Notes: generated from the letters alone by a model not told the origin. DNA of 64,000 bases from Paraglaciecola mesophila KMM 241 (GCF_000315015.1 NZ_BAEP01000047.1:124001-188000); one strand, 5' to 3'. Counted from the stretch's first letter, positions 1 to 10,526 are shown. Program-made: numbers and translations.

Positions 1-1758
1 TAGCACCTTACCCGATGCCGCTAAGCCAATGTGTCCGGTATCGGTAAATTTAAGGGCGTTGCCCAATAAATTATTCAGTATTTGACGGATCCTATAGCTG
101 TCACCTATCAGCTTGAGCGGCAATGGTTCGATGTCGTAAACAAACTCAAGGCCTTTGAGATGAGCGGATTTAGCCATCACGCCTATCATTTCTTCGAGTA
201 ACTCGTTTATTGAAAACGGGTGACTGTTAATTTGAAGCTTGCCCGCCTCAATTTTCGATACATCCAGCACATCGTTAACTATGGTCATTAAATTATCAGC
301 GGCAGCATTGATAATATTAATTTGGTCGCGTTTATCGGTAGAGAAGTCACCTTGTTGCAACTCTTTACTAAAACCAAGAATGGCGTTTAATGGAGTTCTT
401 ATTTCGTGACTCATGTTAGCCAAAAACTGAGACTTTACATTGCTTGCAGCGACCGCTTCTTTTCGAGCAATGTCCAGACGTACGTTTTGTTCTTCTACTA
501 ATTCGATGTTATTGCGTAAATCATTGGTGGCTTGCTGTACTTCAAGTTCTAACTGGTGACGGCTTTTATCCATTAACGCCAACGAAAATAATGCGGATTC
601 AAAGAACACACCGAACTGAAAGCAATAGGTGGTGAAGAAATTAGAAGGCAACATATCCACCAAGCTAAACATACCAATCAATGCGCATGTGGCTAAAATA
701 CTCCATGCGAAAATAAAATAGCGTGCGGCATAAAACTGATTTGAGTAGCTTTCAAACCCTGCATAGGTGTAGCAACTAATGGCCAACATACTGACCACAT
801 ACACAGCGGCATTTTGCCAAACGGGAGGGAATAAGTTGACCAAAGAGCACAAGCCCATCACAGCCAGAAGGCCAATACTGACTTTTATGAAAGGAAGTGT
901 TCTAGGGGCGGTGTCTTTGGCCTCCAAAAACACTAAGGTAAACACCCCAGAGCCAATGCCAATCATGACAAAAATGATATCTGTGTGCATGTCAAACCAA
1001 TGGGATAGTGCTTGAGGAAGCATCATACTAGCGTGACCCCCCCACACGAATTGCCAAACAATAACCGTGCAGATATACCCGACATAAGCTAATAGACTAG
1101 ACTCACGCAGGGCAAAATAGACCACCAAATTGTAAATGGCTAAAATGATCAAGCCACCGTAAAACAACCCCCACAACAAGCTATCATAAAAGCTCTGCAT
1201 TTCATGTGAAGTACTAGATTTGATGCTAATGGGCGCGACTAAGCTGCTATGCTGGCTCTGCAAACGCACAAACAGCTCAACGGTTTGCGCATAGGGCAAT
1301 TCGACTTTCATCATAGGTAAGCGATAGTGAGTTTTCACGCCGAGCTTACCTTGAAAACTTGAAGCAATAATTTGCCCATCTTGTATCAGGTACATATCAA
1401 CATTATCTAGCTGCGAAAACGCTACACTGACCACCCATTTGTCTGTGGTTGTGACATTACTCAAGGTGGTGTAGAGCCATACACCATGTTCGGAAAAACC
1501 ATAATTAGGGTTGCCGCCTGAGTGCCAAACGAACTGGGATAGCATGTCTCGCGCTTGGGTCACACTTAGCTCTATGCCGTCTTCTTGCATAACGCTAATG
1601 GATGAAGACAGGCTAACTTCTTGATCTTTAGAGATAAGTTGCACAAGGCTTTCGGCTTGTTGGGCATTGCCGATTGACACTCCCCACAAGGCCATCAGGC
1701 AAACCAATAGGGCCAGCCAAAGCTGCGTAGGGTGTTTTAAAAAGTCGTAAAGCCTCAA
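1..1758 (-). CDS. 7TMR-DISM sensor histidine kinase (3' end outside window)
   Basis: Membrane sensor kinase read on the minus strand; the C-terminal part of the ATPase domain lies beyond the window. The translation gives an N-terminal signal/anchor, a periplasmic sensory region of about 180 residues (7TMR-DISMED2-like), seven hydrophobic segments, a short coiled linker, a HisKA H-box (FLANMSHEIRTPLNAILGFS) and an ATPase N-box (NNLLGNALKFTDTGHIG). TTG at 1758 is chosen because AGGAGA lies 4 nt before it and a signal peptide follows; no in-frame ATG precedes the hydrophobic core. Family knowledge: DISM kinases couple ligand binding to phosphorelay; the ligand is not evident here. Whether it is a hybrid kinase cannot be seen. 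Confidence 0.9.
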   Translation of the reverse strand, partial: MRLYDFLKHPTQLWLALLVCLMALWGVSIGNAQQAESLVQLISKDQEVSLSSSISVMQEDGIELSVTQARDMLSQFVWHSGGNPNYGFSEHGVWLYTTLSNVTTTDKWVVSVAFSQLDNVDMYLIQDGQIIASSFQGKLGVKTHYRLPMMKVELPYAQTVELFVRLQSQHSSLVAPISIKSSTSHEMQSFYDSLLWGLFYGGLIILAIYNLVVYFALRESSLLAYVGYICTVIVWQFVWGGHASMMLPQALSHWFDMHTDIIFVMIGIGSGVFTLVFLEAKDTAPRTLPFIKVSIGLLAVMGLCSLVNLFPPVWQNAAVYVVSMLAISCYTYAGFESYSNQFYAARYFIFAWSILATCALIGMFSLVDMLPSNFFTTYCFQFGVFFESALFSLALMDKSRHQLELEVQQATNDLRNNIELVEEQNVRLDIARKEAVAASNVKSQFLANMSHEIRTPLNAILGFSKELQQGDFSTDKRDQINIINAAADNLMTIVNDVLDVSKIEAGKLQINSHPFSINELLEEMIGVMAKSAHLKGLEFVYDIEPLPLKLIGDSYRIRQILNNLLGNALKFTDTGHIGLAASGKVL

Positions 1759-1887
1759 AGTGTCTCCTGCACAGCTAGAATTAACTCAAAGGCCCGTCGA
1801 AAATATTTTGCTAATTGGCGACAATCTTTGTAGTTAACATAGATATCTTTATAATTGTTATGTTCTTACCATCACTGGAAATAATCT

Positions 1888-3003
1888 ATGATACTTCGTC
1901 GTTTGATTCTACTTTCTTTTGTCAGTTTTGCTGGCATAGCTAAGCCCTTACCGTTAGAAAAGCTCTCTCTACCTACTGGGTACAGCATTGAAATCTACGC
2001 CTCAGATGTAAAAAATGCTCGGCAGATGGCGCTTAGTGATAATGGCATTTTATTTGTTGGTAGCCGAGACAGTGGGCTTTTAACTGCTGTTGTGGATAAA
2101 GACCAGGACGGTAACGTGGACGAGGTACTGCAAATTGCCAAAGATTTAACCATGCCGTCAGGGCTCACCATTAAAGATGGTGATTTATATGTAGCAGAGG
2201 TCAGCCGTATTCTGAAATACGCCAATATTGAGCAGAATTTCCGCGAATTACCTGAGCCTGAAGTGGTCATTGATGGCTTGCCTGATAAAAAGCATCATGG
2301 CTGGAAGAATATTGATTTTGGGCCAGATGATTGGTTGTACGTTCCTGTTGGCGCGCCATGTAATATATGTGAAACCAATGGCGGTGATAAGTTTGATAAC
2401 CCTGAATTTGCCTCGATTTTAAAATACAACTTAAAAACCAAAGAGCGAGTCTGGGTCGCAAAAGGGGTAAGAAATAGCGTGGGTTTTGACTGGCACCCGC
2501 AAACTAACCAAATGTGGTTTAGCGATAATGGCCGCGACATGATGGGAGATGATATTCCACCGTGTGAAATCAATAGAGTTGATGAGATGGGTGCTCACTA
2601 TGGATACCCTTATTACCACGGTGGCACCATAGCCGATCCTGAGTTTGGCACAGGCAAAAATGCTGCAGACTATGTTGCACCCGCATTGAATTTGGGCGCG
2701 CATGTTGCGCCATTAGGTATCCATTTCTATCACGGCGATATGTTTCCCGCAGATACCCAAAACAACTTATTTGTGGCTGAACACGGTTCATGGAACCGAA
2801 GTAAAAAGTCTGGCTACAAAGTTATGCGAGCGATATTGAAAGATAACGATATTGTTGAATATCAACCTTTCATTGAAGGCTGGTTGCAAGCGGATGAAAC
2901 ATCGTGGGGGCGCCCTGTTGCTATGCTCACCATGCCAGATGGTAGCTTGTTGGTATCCGATGATTTCGCGAATGTTATTTATAGGGTAACCTACCAGAAG
3001 TAA
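1888..3003 (+). CDS. Sorbosone/glucose dehydrogenase-like beta-propeller protein (GSDH family)
   Basis: Secreted protein of 371 residues with an N-terminal signal peptide (about residues 1-18, cleavage near AGIAKP). The body carries GSDH/sorbosone dehydrogenase landmarks: SGLTIKDGDLYVAEVSRI, HHGWKNIDFGPDDWLYVPVG, KGVRNSVGFDWHP, WFSDNGRD, and the C-terminal RPVAMLTMPDGSLLVSDD. Enzymes of this fold can use PQQ to oxidise sugars, but many members are uncharacterised, so the substrate is not assigned. An Asp-rich loop (residues about 71-78, DKDQDGNVDE) resembles a calcium-binding loop. It stands upstream of parC with a hairpin between them, so co-transcription is doubtful. Confidence 0.85.
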   Translation: MILRRLILLSFVSFAGIAKPLPLEKLSLPTGYSIEIYASDVKNARQMALSDNGILFVGSRDSGLLTAVVDKDQDGNVDEVLQIAKDLTMPSGLTIKDGDLYVAEVSRILKYANIEQNFRELPEPEVVIDGLPDKKHHGWKNIDFGPDDWLYVPVGAPCNICETNGGDKFDNPEFASILKYNLKTKERVWVAKGVRNSVGFDWHPQTNQMWFSDNGRDMMGDDIPPCEINRVDEMGAHYGYPYYHGGTIADPEFGTGKNAADYVAPALNLGAHVAPLGIHFYHGDMFPADTQNNLFVAEHGSWNRSKKSGYKVMRAILKDNDIVEYQPFIEGWLQADETSWGRPVAMLTMPDGSLLVSDDFANVIYRVTYQK

Positions 3004-3024
3004 TCCACTTTTTACGTTTAAAGC

Positions 3025-3052
3025 GGGAGCGAAAATGTTGGTTTTCGCTCCC
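3025..3052 (+). terminator. Hairpin between the GSDH gene and parC
   Basis: An 11-bp perfect inverted repeat (GGGAGCGAAAA and TTTTCGCTCCC) with a 6-nt loop follows the stop codon at 3003. The trailing bases are not a run of T, so it may be a weak terminator, a processing site or part of the parC leader. Confidence 0.5.
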
Positions 3053-3085
3053 CAACAATAATAACAGCGGCCGATATAGCACACT

Positions 3086-5398
3086 ATGAGTCAAGAAATC
3101 ATTATCAATAAAGACGGTATCGAACAGCTTCCGATGCGTCAATTCACCGAAGAGTCTTACCTCAATTATTCCATGTACGTCATCATGGATCGGGCATTAC
3201 CCCATATCGGCGACGGCTTAAAGCCAGTGCAGCGGCGTATTGTGTACGCCATGTCAGAACTTGGCTTGAGCAACAACGCAAAGTATAAAAAGTCGGCGCG
3301 TACAGTGGGTGACGTATTAGGTAAATTTCATCCCCACGGTGATTCAGCCTGTTATGAGGCTATGGTATTGATGGCGCAGCCATTTTCTTATCGCTATCCG
3401 CTGGTGGATGGTCAAGGTAACTGGGGGGCGCCAGACGACCCTAAATCATTTGCTGCCATGCGTTACACCGAATCTCGGTTGTCTAAGTTTAGCGAGGTGT
3501 TGTTGACCGAACTTGGGCAAGGTACGGTTGATTGGCAACCTAACTTTGATGGCACGCTAGATGAGCCCAAAATATTACCAGCACGCTTACCGCATATTTT
3601 GCTCAATGGTATTACCGGCATCGCGGTCGGTATGGCCACTGATATTCCGCCACATAATGTACGGGAAGTCGCCAATGCCTGTGCCCACTTATTGGATAAT
3701 AGCAAAGCGGAATTACACGAATTATTGGAGTTCGTACAGGGGCCTGATTACCCAACTGATGCTGAAATAATCACCCCACAAAGCGACATTCGTAAAATGT
3801 ACGAAACCGGTCGTGGCTCAATTAAAATGCGCGCTGTGTATTATGAAGAAGCTGGCGATATTATTATTACGGCGTTGCCACATCAAGCCTCTGGCGGCAA
3901 AGTATTAGAACAGATCGCTGCCCAGATGCAGGCTAAAAAACTGCCTATGGTCAGTGATTTACGTGATGAGTCGGACCACGAAAATCCAACCCGTTTATTG
4001 ATCACACCGCGCTCAAATCGCGTCGACGTTGAGCAATTAATGCAGCATCTGTTTGCCACTACAGATTTGGAGAAAAATTACCGCGTTAATATCAACATGA
4101 TTGGCTTAGATGGTCGTCCTCAGGTTAAAGACTTGCGCATGATTTTGTCTGAATGGTTGGTATTTAGAAAAGACACGGTTGTTAGGCGTCTGCAGTATCG
4201 TTTAGATAAAGTATTGGCGCGCTTGCATATTTTAGAAGGCTTGATGATTGCCTTTCTAAATATTGACGAAGTTATTCGTATCATTCGTTATGAGGACAAG
4301 CCGAAGCTCGTCCTGATGGACACCTTCTCGCTATCAGATATTCAAGCGGAAGCTATTCTTGAGTTGAAGCTACGTCATTTAGCCAAGCTTGAAGAAATGA
4401 AAATCAAAGGCGAGCAAGATGAACTGGCCAAAGAGCGTGACGAGCTGCAACTTATCTTAGGGTCTGATCGCCGCCTTAAAACACTGATCAAAAAAGAAAT
4501 TTTAGCTGCAGCAGAAATGTACGGTGATGATAGGCGCTCACCGATTATTGAACGTTCTGAGTCAAAAGCCTTGACCGAAAAGGAGCTTATTCCATCAGAA
4601 GCGGTCACCGTTGTACTGTCAGAAAAAGGTTGGGCTCGTTGCGCTAAAGGCCATGATGTAGACGTGGTCGGGTTGAGTTACAAGGCCGGGGATAAGTACC
4701 TCGCCAGCAGCAAAGGGCGAAGTAACCAACAAGCCGTGTTTATGGATACCTCCGGGCGGGCCTTTTCCTGTGATGCCCATTTACTGCCCTCAGCCCGAAG
4801 CCAAGGTGAGCCCATAACAGGACGCTTTAGTATCGTCAGTGGTGAGAGCGTTGAGCACGTGCTGATGGGACAAGACGAGCAGCAATATCTGATTGCCTCT
4901 GATGCGGGCTACGGATTTGTTGGCAAATTTGCCGACATGATAAGTAAAAACCGAGCTGGGAAAGCCTATATTTCTTTACCTAAAGCCGCCAAAATTATTG
5001 CACCTCAAGCAGTGCACGACTTATCCAGTGATTGGTGTTTAGCGATTTCCAATGAAGGGCGCATGTTAATGTTCCCGTTACGTGACTTACCCAGCTTAGG
5101 AAAAGGCAAAGGGAATAAAATTATCAGTATCCCTTCGGCTAAATCACAAGCTCGGGAAGAGTTCGTCAAGGTGCTCGCTGTCGTCCCTCAAGGTGCCAAT
5201 GTAAAAGTACTGGCGGGCAAACGCGGTATGACATTGACCGCTGACGACTTAACTCATTACCAAGGTGAGCGAGGGCGCCGGGGCAACAAACTTCCCAGAG
5301 GCTTACAACGTGTCGATGGTATTGAAGTTGAAGCGGGTACCGGTGTTAGCGACCAAGCTGACGATACCGGTGAGTTACCTAACGAGCCATCTCTATAA
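3086..5398 (+). CDS. parC: DNA topoisomerase IV subunit A
   Basis: Breakage-reunion subunit that decatenates daughter chromosomes together with ParE. Length 770 residues fits the family. The N-terminal domain contains [14 protein letters not shown], the quinolone-resistance region [16 protein letters not shown] and the catalytic tyrosine in [11 protein letters not shown] (about Tyr127). The middle contains the coiled-coil and GyrA-like hinge ([16 protein letters not shown]), and the C-terminal beta-pinwheel is shorter than in GyrA, as expected for ParC. The serine in HGDSACYEA matches the usual quinolone-sensitive form. parE is not in the window. A 12-bp-stem hairpin follows the gene. Confidence 0.97.
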   Translation: MSQEIIINKDGIEQLPMRQFTEESYLNYSMYVIMDRALPHIGDGLKPVQRRIVYAMSELGLSNNAKYKKSARTVGDVLGKFHPHGDSACYEAMVLMAQPFSYRYPLVDGQGNWGAPDDPKSFAAMRYTESRLSKFSEVLLTELGQGTVDWQPNFDGTLDEPKILPARLPHILLNGITGIAVGMATDIPPHNVREVANACAHLLDNSKAELHELLEFVQGPDYPTDAEIITPQSDIRKMYETGRGSIKMRAVYYEEAGDIIITALPHQASGGKVLEQIAAQMQAKKLPMVSDLRDESDHENPTRLLITPRSNRVDVEQLMQHLFATTDLEKNYRVNINMIGLDGRPQVKDLRMILSEWLVFRKDTVVRRLQYRLDKVLARLHILEGLMIAFLNIDEVIRIIRYEDKPKLVLMDTFSLSDIQAEAILELKLRHLAKLEEMKIKGEQDELAKERDELQLILGSDRRLKTLIKKEILAAAEMYGDDRRSPIIERSESKALTEKELIPSEAVTVVLSEKGWARCAKGHDVDVVGLSYKAGDKYLASSKGRSNQQAVFMDTSGRAFSCDAHLLPSARSQGEPITGRFSIVSGESVEHVLMGQDEQQYLIASDAGYGFVGKFADMISKNRAGKAYISLPKAAKIIAPQAVHDLSSDWCLAISNEGRMLMFPLRDLPSLGKGKGNKIISIPSAKSQAREEFVKVLAVVPQGANVKVLAGKRGMTLTADDLTHYQGERGRRGNKLPRGLQRVDGIEVEAGTGVSDQADDTGELPNEPSL

Positions 5399-5407
5399 TC
5401 CTGCTCG

Positions 5408-5436
5408 ATCGGCTATAGATTTCTTCTATAGCCGAT
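5408..5436 (+). terminator. parC terminator-like hairpin
   Basis: A perfect 12-bp stem (ATCGGCTATAGA and TCTATAGCCGAT) with a 5-nt loop starts 10 nt after the parC stop. It is followed by GGTTATTTTCT, which is T-rich but not a clean T-tract. Confidence 0.6.
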
Positions 5437-5460
5437 GGTTATTTTCTAAAAGGAATGTTC

Positions 5461-7125
5461 ATGCAGTTTGTCTTAGTCGCTTTCGCTTTATTCATCAGTT
5501 CTTTCCCGGTCTTAGCAGAGAAAATCACTACCCAATATGGCTCGCTATTGGGTCAAAAAAACAATAATTCTCAAATTTTTTCCTTTAAAGGGATCCCATT
5601 TGCTGCGCCGCCGGTTGGTGAGCTTCGTTGGCAGCCGCCCCAAGCGGTTAGGGCATGGCAAGGTGTGAGAGACGCGACAACATTCGCCCCTCGTGCAATG
5701 CAAAATCCCATCTATAGTGATATGCAGTTTCGCTCACAAGAGGTGAGCGAAGACAGCTTGTACCTGAACGTGTGGACACCGAAAACGAGTCAAAGCGCAA
5801 AATTGCCCGTGCTACTGTATTTTCATGGCGGTGGCTTCATTGCAGGCAGTGGCGATGAAAAGCGTTACAACGGCGCTTCTATGGCACAAAAAGGCATAGT
5901 GGTCGTTACGGCGAATTATCGTCTTGGTGTATTTGGCTTTTTCGCCCATGAAGGTTTATCTAAACAGACAGATTATCATGGCTCGGGCAATTACGGATTG
6001 ATGGACCAACAAGCAGCGCTTAAATGGGTGGCCGAGAATATTCAACAGTTCGGGGGCGATCCTAAGCGTATAACGATTGCAGGGGAGTCTGCAGGCTCGA
6101 TTTCCGTTTCGGCACTTATGGTGGCACCTTCGGCAAAACCATATATCGCTGGTGCAATCGGTGAAAGCGGCTCGATTGTTGGACCACCCCTTGACCCGTT
6201 AACACTCAAAGATGCCGAACAGTACGGTCAGAAAGTGGCAACGATTGCACTTAAAAATACCCCTGAGCAAAACGTAAGCGTTCCTGAAGAGCGCATTGCG
6301 GCGCTAAGAAGGATGCCTGCTCGAACGCTGCTAGATAAGGTCACAAAAGGCGGTTTCATCTATTTTAAACCAAATGTAGATGGCGCCTTCTTCCCTGAAT
6401 CACCTGATTTGTTATATGCCAATGGGGCACAAGCAAAAGTGCCTTTGCTGCTTGGGGATAACTCGCAAGAAGGCGGCTATCAGCAGATCATGGTTGATGG
6501 GCCACCCACTGTTGAGCATTATCTTGATAAAATAAAACGCCTGTACCCAGATGATTTTAAGAAGGTGCTCGGCCTCTACTCTGGCAAGAATAGTGCGCAA
6601 GTTATTGCATCTGCGCAGGCGCTAGCCAGTGATCGTTTCATGGGTATAGCAACCTACAACTGGGCTTATCAAAATGTTAAGACCAATACCGCTCCAAGCT
6701 TTTACTATTTTTATGACCATATTCGACCCCCGATGATTGGAGCGAAGAAAGCCCTGCCAGTGAATAAACCAAGAGGTGCTGTGCACTCTGCTGAAATTGA
6801 ATACGCCTTAGGTAACTTAGATGCCAATCCATTATACGAATGGCAAGACGCGGATTATCAAGTTTCAGAGATTATGCAGCAATATTTTGCTAATTTTATC
6901 AAAACAGGTGTGCCTAATGGTTCTGACGGCGCCGCTCGTGCTTTGCCTCTTTGGCCACAATTTAGCCAACATAAACGCATGGTGTTAAAGGCGCAGCCTG
7001 AAGTTGAAGACGTTGGTTACCTGCAAGAGCGACATGCTTTCCATCGTCGTTATTTCTTTGAAAAAGCCCAACTCGAAAAAGACAGCCTTAATAACATCAT
7101 TGAAAAAAGTAGCGCACCACAGTGA
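5461..7125 (+). CDS. Secreted type-B carboxylesterase
   Basis: Alpha/beta-hydrolase that cleaves carboxylic esters, probably exported. An ATG at 5455 is possible, but AAAAGGA abuts it; ATG at 5461 gives correct spacing and a clean 20-residue signal peptide ending VLAEK. The nucleophile is in GESAGS (about Ser210), the oxyanion hole in FHGGGF, and the acid/base residues are likely the Glu in DNSQEGG and the His in GAVHSAEIEYALGN. Length about 554 residues is typical of the para-nitrobenzyl esterase/cholinesterase group. Its stop overlaps the GTG start of the next gene by 4 nt, so the two are probably co-translated. Substrate unknown. Confidence 0.93.
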   Translation: MQFVLVAFALFISSFPVLAEKITTQYGSLLGQKNNNSQIFSFKGIPFAAPPVGELRWQPPQAVRAWQGVRDATTFAPRAMQNPIYSDMQFRSQEVSEDSLYLNVWTPKTSQSAKLPVLLYFHGGGFIAGSGDEKRYNGASMAQKGIVVVTANYRLGVFGFFAHEGLSKQTDYHGSGNYGLMDQQAALKWVAENIQQFGGDPKRITIAGESAGSISVSALMVAPSAKPYIAGAIGESGSIVGPPLDPLTLKDAEQYGQKVATIALKNTPEQNVSVPEERIAALRRMPARTLLDKVTKGGFIYFKPNVDGAFFPESPDLLYANGAQAKVPLLLGDNSQEGGYQQIMVDGPPTVEHYLDKIKRLYPDDFKKVLGLYSGKNSAQVIASAQALASDRFMGIATYNWAYQNVKTNTAPSFYYFYDHIRPPMIGAKKALPVNKPRGAVHSAEIEYALGNLDANPLYEWQDADYQVSEIMQQYFANFIKTGVPNGSDGAARALPLWPQFSQHKRMVLKAQPEVEDVGYLQERHAFHRRYFFEKAQLEKDSLNNIIEKSSAPQ

Positions 7126-8252
7126 GTTCGTCCGTGAGCAATCAATTTAAAAAAGAATACATAGTGGTGGCGCAAAATGCGTCTGGGCGGAACATGAACG
7201 TGCCTCTGTATCGCTTTATTGGCCAAGAACCAGGCCCTAAGGTGTACATTCAAAGCTCGATTCATGGTGCTGAAGTACAGGGAAATGTGGTGATCTACCA
7301 CCTTATTCAACTGTTAAAAAAAATGCCTATTCGGGGCGAAGTGATACTTGTTCCCAATTGTAATCCGGTTGGCACCAATATAAAGGCGGGAGAATACACC
7401 TTAGGGCGCTTTGACCCTGTAAACGGTACGAATTGGAATCGCGGCTATTTTTACGATGCGAGTTTGATTGAAGATTTCGCACAAACAGTGCGAAACGACG
7501 AGCCCATCTCTCAAATTAAACAGCGCTTTCGTCAGCAAATTAAGCATATTTTGGCATCCAAACTGGAAGAACCATGGGGTATCGGGCTAGCACAACGGCT
7601 GAATTTGAAATTACAACAACTCGCCTTTGATGCCGATTTTGTGCTGGATTTACATAACGGGCCTGTTTCTACGCGGCACATTTATGTGCCAGAGTATGCT
7701 CAAAAATCGGCAAGTTTGTTCAATATTCCTCATGTTATTTTGATCCCGAATAAATTTGCTGGAGCCTTGGATGAAGCAACGTTTTGCCCCTGGTGGACGC
7801 TGCAAGACTTGGTTAGTCAGAAGCGTCAGCAGGATGTCGATTTTGGGGTTGAAGCCTTTACGTTGGAAATGGGCAGCCAGGAGGTGATTAATTTTTCTGA
7901 GGGAGAGTATGATGCAAACAGCATTTTATCTTACCTCAATGGGAAAGGCTGTTTATTACAAAGTGATATTCACCCAGAAACAATGCGCCGAGTGGCCACC
8001 TATTTGAAGAACTATAAGGTCTTATATACTCAGCAGGGCGGTATGGTGGAGTATTTAGCCAAGCCAGGTGAAGTAGTGAAGAAAGGCCAGCCGTTAGCTA
8101 AGTTACTCAATGTGGATGAGCTCGATACCGAAAATGCAACTGAATTGGTGGTGGCACAATGTGATTTGATCCCCATTTTGCACTTTCCTTCAGCTTCGAT
8201 TTTGAGCGGCACTCAGTTGTACAAATGCTTTACCCACTACTTTGAGCTTTAG
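7122..8252 (+). CDS. Succinylglutamate desuccinylase/aspartoacylase-family (M14-like) zinc hydrolase
   Basis: Zinc-dependent amidase of 376 residues. Putative zinc ligands are His48 and Glu51 in SSIHGAEVQGN and His178 in DLHNGP; the likely catalytic Glu is Glu249 in FTLEMGS. The last 70 residues (GGMVEYLAKPGEVVKKGQPLAKL) resemble the biotinyl/lipoyl-like cap common in this family. It starts at GTG, overlapping the esterase stop (GTGA), which implies translational coupling. Esterase plus deacylase could act in sequence on an N-acyl or ester substrate, but that is inference. No signal peptide is seen, so the enzyme is likely cytoplasmic. Confidence 0.9.
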   Translation: MSSSVSNQFKKEYIVVAQNASGRNMNVPLYRFIGQEPGPKVYIQSSIHGAEVQGNVVIYHLIQLLKKMPIRGEVILVPNCNPVGTNIKAGEYTLGRFDPVNGTNWNRGYFYDASLIEDFAQTVRNDEPISQIKQRFRQQIKHILASKLEEPWGIGLAQRLNLKLQQLAFDADFVLDLHNGPVSTRHIYVPEYAQKSASLFNIPHVILIPNKFAGALDEATFCPWWTLQDLVSQKRQQDVDFGVEAFTLEMGSQEVINFSEGEYDANSILSYLNGKGCLLQSDIHPETMRRVATYLKNYKVLYTQQGGMVEYLAKPGEVVKKGQPLAKLLNVDELDTENATELVVAQCDLIPILHFPSASILSGTQLYKCFTHYFEL

Positions 8253-8302
8253 AACTGTAAATGAGTTGTATGAAGCGCATAGGTGCTGATGACACGTCAC
8301 AT

Positions 8303-8782
8303 TTAAAACTGAGGGAGCTTTTGAGAGCATCGGTGCTCGTAAACTAACGCGCTTTCAACATGGTTCACTTCCGGCCTAGCGGTAAGCTGGTTGAACACGA
8401 AATCTCGCAAATGACTAGAGTCAGTCACGGTAACGTGCAATAAAAAATCGATGTTACCGCCCATATGAAACACACTGAGCACTTCGGGGTGAGGCAATAA
8501 ATCAGCAACAAAGTCATCTACCGCTAAACGATTATGATCAGACAATCGAATCGAAATCATCGCTTGTATATGACCACCTAAGGCATTCAAATCTACCTGT
8601 AACGATGCGCCTTGAATAATCTCATCTGCTTGTAAGCGCTTGATGCGCTCAAGACAAGATGAAGGCGCTAAGCCCACCCGTTTGGCTATTTCTTTATTGG
8701 TGGTACGAGCATCTTGGTACAAGGATGCAAGAATATCCAAATCTATGCTGTCTAGGGGCCGGCTATTTTTCTTAGGCATCAT
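8303..8782 (-). CDS. Lrp/AsnC-family transcriptional regulator
   Basis: 159 residues: an N-terminal AsnC winged-helix (about 10-60; DLDILASLYQDARTTNKEIA then SSCLERIKRL as the recognition region) and a C-terminal RAM/AsnC ligand-binding domain (about 75-155; VLSVFHMGGNIDFLLHVTV). Such proteins bind amino acids and act as local or global regulators. It converges on the M14-like gene. ATG ATG at the start makes 8782 or 8779 equally possible. Target unknown. Confidence 0.92.
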   Translation of the reverse strand: MMPKKNSRPLDSIDLDILASLYQDARTTNKEIAKRVGLAPSSCLERIKRLQADEIIQGASLQVDLNALGGHIQAMISIRLSDHNRLAVDDFVADLLPHPEVLSVFHMGGNIDFLLHVTVTDSSHLRDFVFNQLTARPEVNHVESALVYEHRCSQKLPQF

Positions 8783-8974
8783 ATGCTCTCTATGGATAGG
8801 TACAATAAATAACGAGTTTCGCTACGTGAATAGCGTCAGGCTTCGCATAGGTCAATTGGATAAAAGAGTGTCAGAACGTATGGTAAGAGCGGCATCAATG
8901 CCATCAATACTGGTGCCATACATTAGCCCAATAAATAGCTTAGGAATGGGTTCCTATTGATTTGATTTTTGACG

Positions 8975-9005
8975 TGCCTAGCAGACACAATATGACGGCT
9001 AGGCA
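8975..9005 (-). terminator. mepM downstream hairpin
   Basis: Inverted repeat TGCCTAGC/GCTAGGCA with a 15-nt loop lies just after the mepM stop. On the minus strand it is followed by CGTCAAAAATC, so T-richness is poor; a termination role is likely but unproven. Confidence 0.5.
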
Positions 9006-9017
9006 AATACATTACTA

Positions 9018-10337
9018 CTAATTCATCGCCAGCATAATGCGCTTGCTATTACTCAGTAACTCAAGTTGCTCTTTTGCCACGAGTTCGAATGCGCTGCGCT
9101 CTTTCTTGGCGATGGGTAGTGCTTTTGGCAAAGAAACGGTTCTAGGGTTGCGATGTACGCCATCCACTAAAAATTCGTAGTGTAAATGCGGGCCAGAAGC
9201 TAACCCCGTGGAGCCAACAGTGCCGATAACATCGCCCTGCTTAACGGTTTGGCCCACTTTGACTTTACGCTTGGTAAAGTGCAAATATTTGGTTACGTAC
9301 TTTTCACCGTGTTGAATGAAAACGTGATTACCATTGTATTTATCGTAGGATGAGCGGATCACCTTACCATCGCCAGCGGCCATTACAGGGGTGCCGCGAT
9401 TTGCTGCGTAATCTACGCCGCGGTGGGCTTTCCAGCGTTTTTGAACTGGGTGGAAGCGACGTTTTGTGAAACTAGAGCTGATGTATTTAAAACTAACCGG
9501 TGCGCGTAAAAAACTTTTTCGCATACTACGCCCTTCTGGGGTGTAGTAATTGCCATCAGAGTAACGGATAGCGGTAAAGGTGTTACCACCGTTGGTAAAT
9601 TCAGCTGAAACGATATCACCATATTCCACGAATTCACCGTCTATGTATTTTTCTTCAAAGACAACATTAAAGTTATCACCTTGGCGAATTTCCAAGGCAA
9701 AATCGATATCCCAGCCGAATATTGCCGCCAAGCTCATGATTTGGCTTTCAGATAGGTGGGCTTTTACACCGGCATTCCAAAAACTGCTGTTGATCTCGCC
9801 TTGCGCGTAATTCAAGCGCGTATCAACATTTTGTTTATCAACCCGAGCGGTGAGTTGATTCTTTTCATCTGGGTGAATAAGTAATGTGTCAGTATTTGAA
9901 AACGCATAACTCAAGCCAGCAAATTCGCCGTTTTTATCTACTTGAAGTGAAACGAGTTGACCAGGGCGGATTTTTAACAGCATTTTGGCGAGTTCGCCAG
10001 CACTGCTCACATTATAAGTGTCGCGAGCGGTCAGACCGGCGCGCTTGAAAATCTTGGCCAGCGTATCGCCGCGCTTAACTTGATAAGTGCTCCATTCAAC
10101 GTCGTCGCTAACGTGTTCTTCACTGCTAGCCGATAAATGATCTGTGCTAATAGGCAGTTCGTAGCGTTTACCTATCTCTAATAGAGCGGCTTCGGTGTTA
10201 CGGGAAGCGCTGGCACGATCTGATGGGAATAAGGCAAGAATAAGCACGATAGACGCGAGGGAAGCAACCGCCCACTTATGTGCTTTAGGTAATTGTGAAA
10301 AGGCTTTTTTTACCACAGGAAAATTCAACTCATACAA
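9018..10337 (-). CDS. mepM: Murein DD-endopeptidase (M23 family, MepM-like)
   Basis: Envelope zinc metallopeptidase that opens peptide cross-links to allow peptidoglycan growth. 439 residues: one N-terminal transmembrane segment (about 22-38), a LysM/OapA-like region (YQVKRGDTLAKIFKRAGL), a middle Csd3-like domain, and a C-terminal M23 domain with zinc ligands in HRGVDYAA and GPHLHYEF. No ATG fits the frame before the membrane segment; TTG at 10337 is the best start, without a clear Shine-Dalgarno site. It is divergent from tyrS, an arrangement found in related bacteria. Confidence 0.92.
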   Translation of the reverse strand: MYELNFPVVKKAFSQLPKAHKWAVASLASIVLILALFPSDRASASRNTEAALLEIGKRYELPISTDHLSASSEEHVSDDVEWSTYQVKRGDTLAKIFKRAGLTARDTYNVSSAGELAKMLLKIRPGQLVSLQVDKNGEFAGLSYAFSNTDTLLIHPDEKNQLTARVDKQNVDTRLNYAQGEINSSFWNAGVKAHLSESQIMSLAAIFGWDIDFALEIRQGDNFNVVFEEKYIDGEFVEYGDIVSAEFTNGGNTFTAIRYSDGNYYTPEGRSMRKSFLRAPVSFKYISSSFTKRRFHPVQKRWKAHRGVDYAANRGTPVMAAGDGKVIRSSYDKYNGNHVFIQHGEKYVTKYLHFTKRKVKVGQTVKQGDVIGTVGSTGLASGPHLHYEFLVDGVHRNPRTVSLPKALPIAKKERSAFELVAKEQLELLSNSKRIMLAMN

Positions 10338-10526
10338 CTGATAAGTGTGCAGAATATAATGATTGAACGGGATTTTCTAGAGGAAGGTCGTTTTTTGTAC
10401 ATCTTTAGTATTATATGAGTGTAAGAATCCATTGATTAATCCTTATACGCCCTTTCAATACCAGACGCTGCAACGTAAAATAATCGATTAAATTTATTCG
10501 TATTATCATTTTTATAAGGGTTTAAA

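Noticed and set aside
8640-8960. Plus-strand frame of 106 codons opposite the Lrp gene
   Set aside because: Mostly antisense to the well-supported Lrp gene; remainder has no family resemblance.
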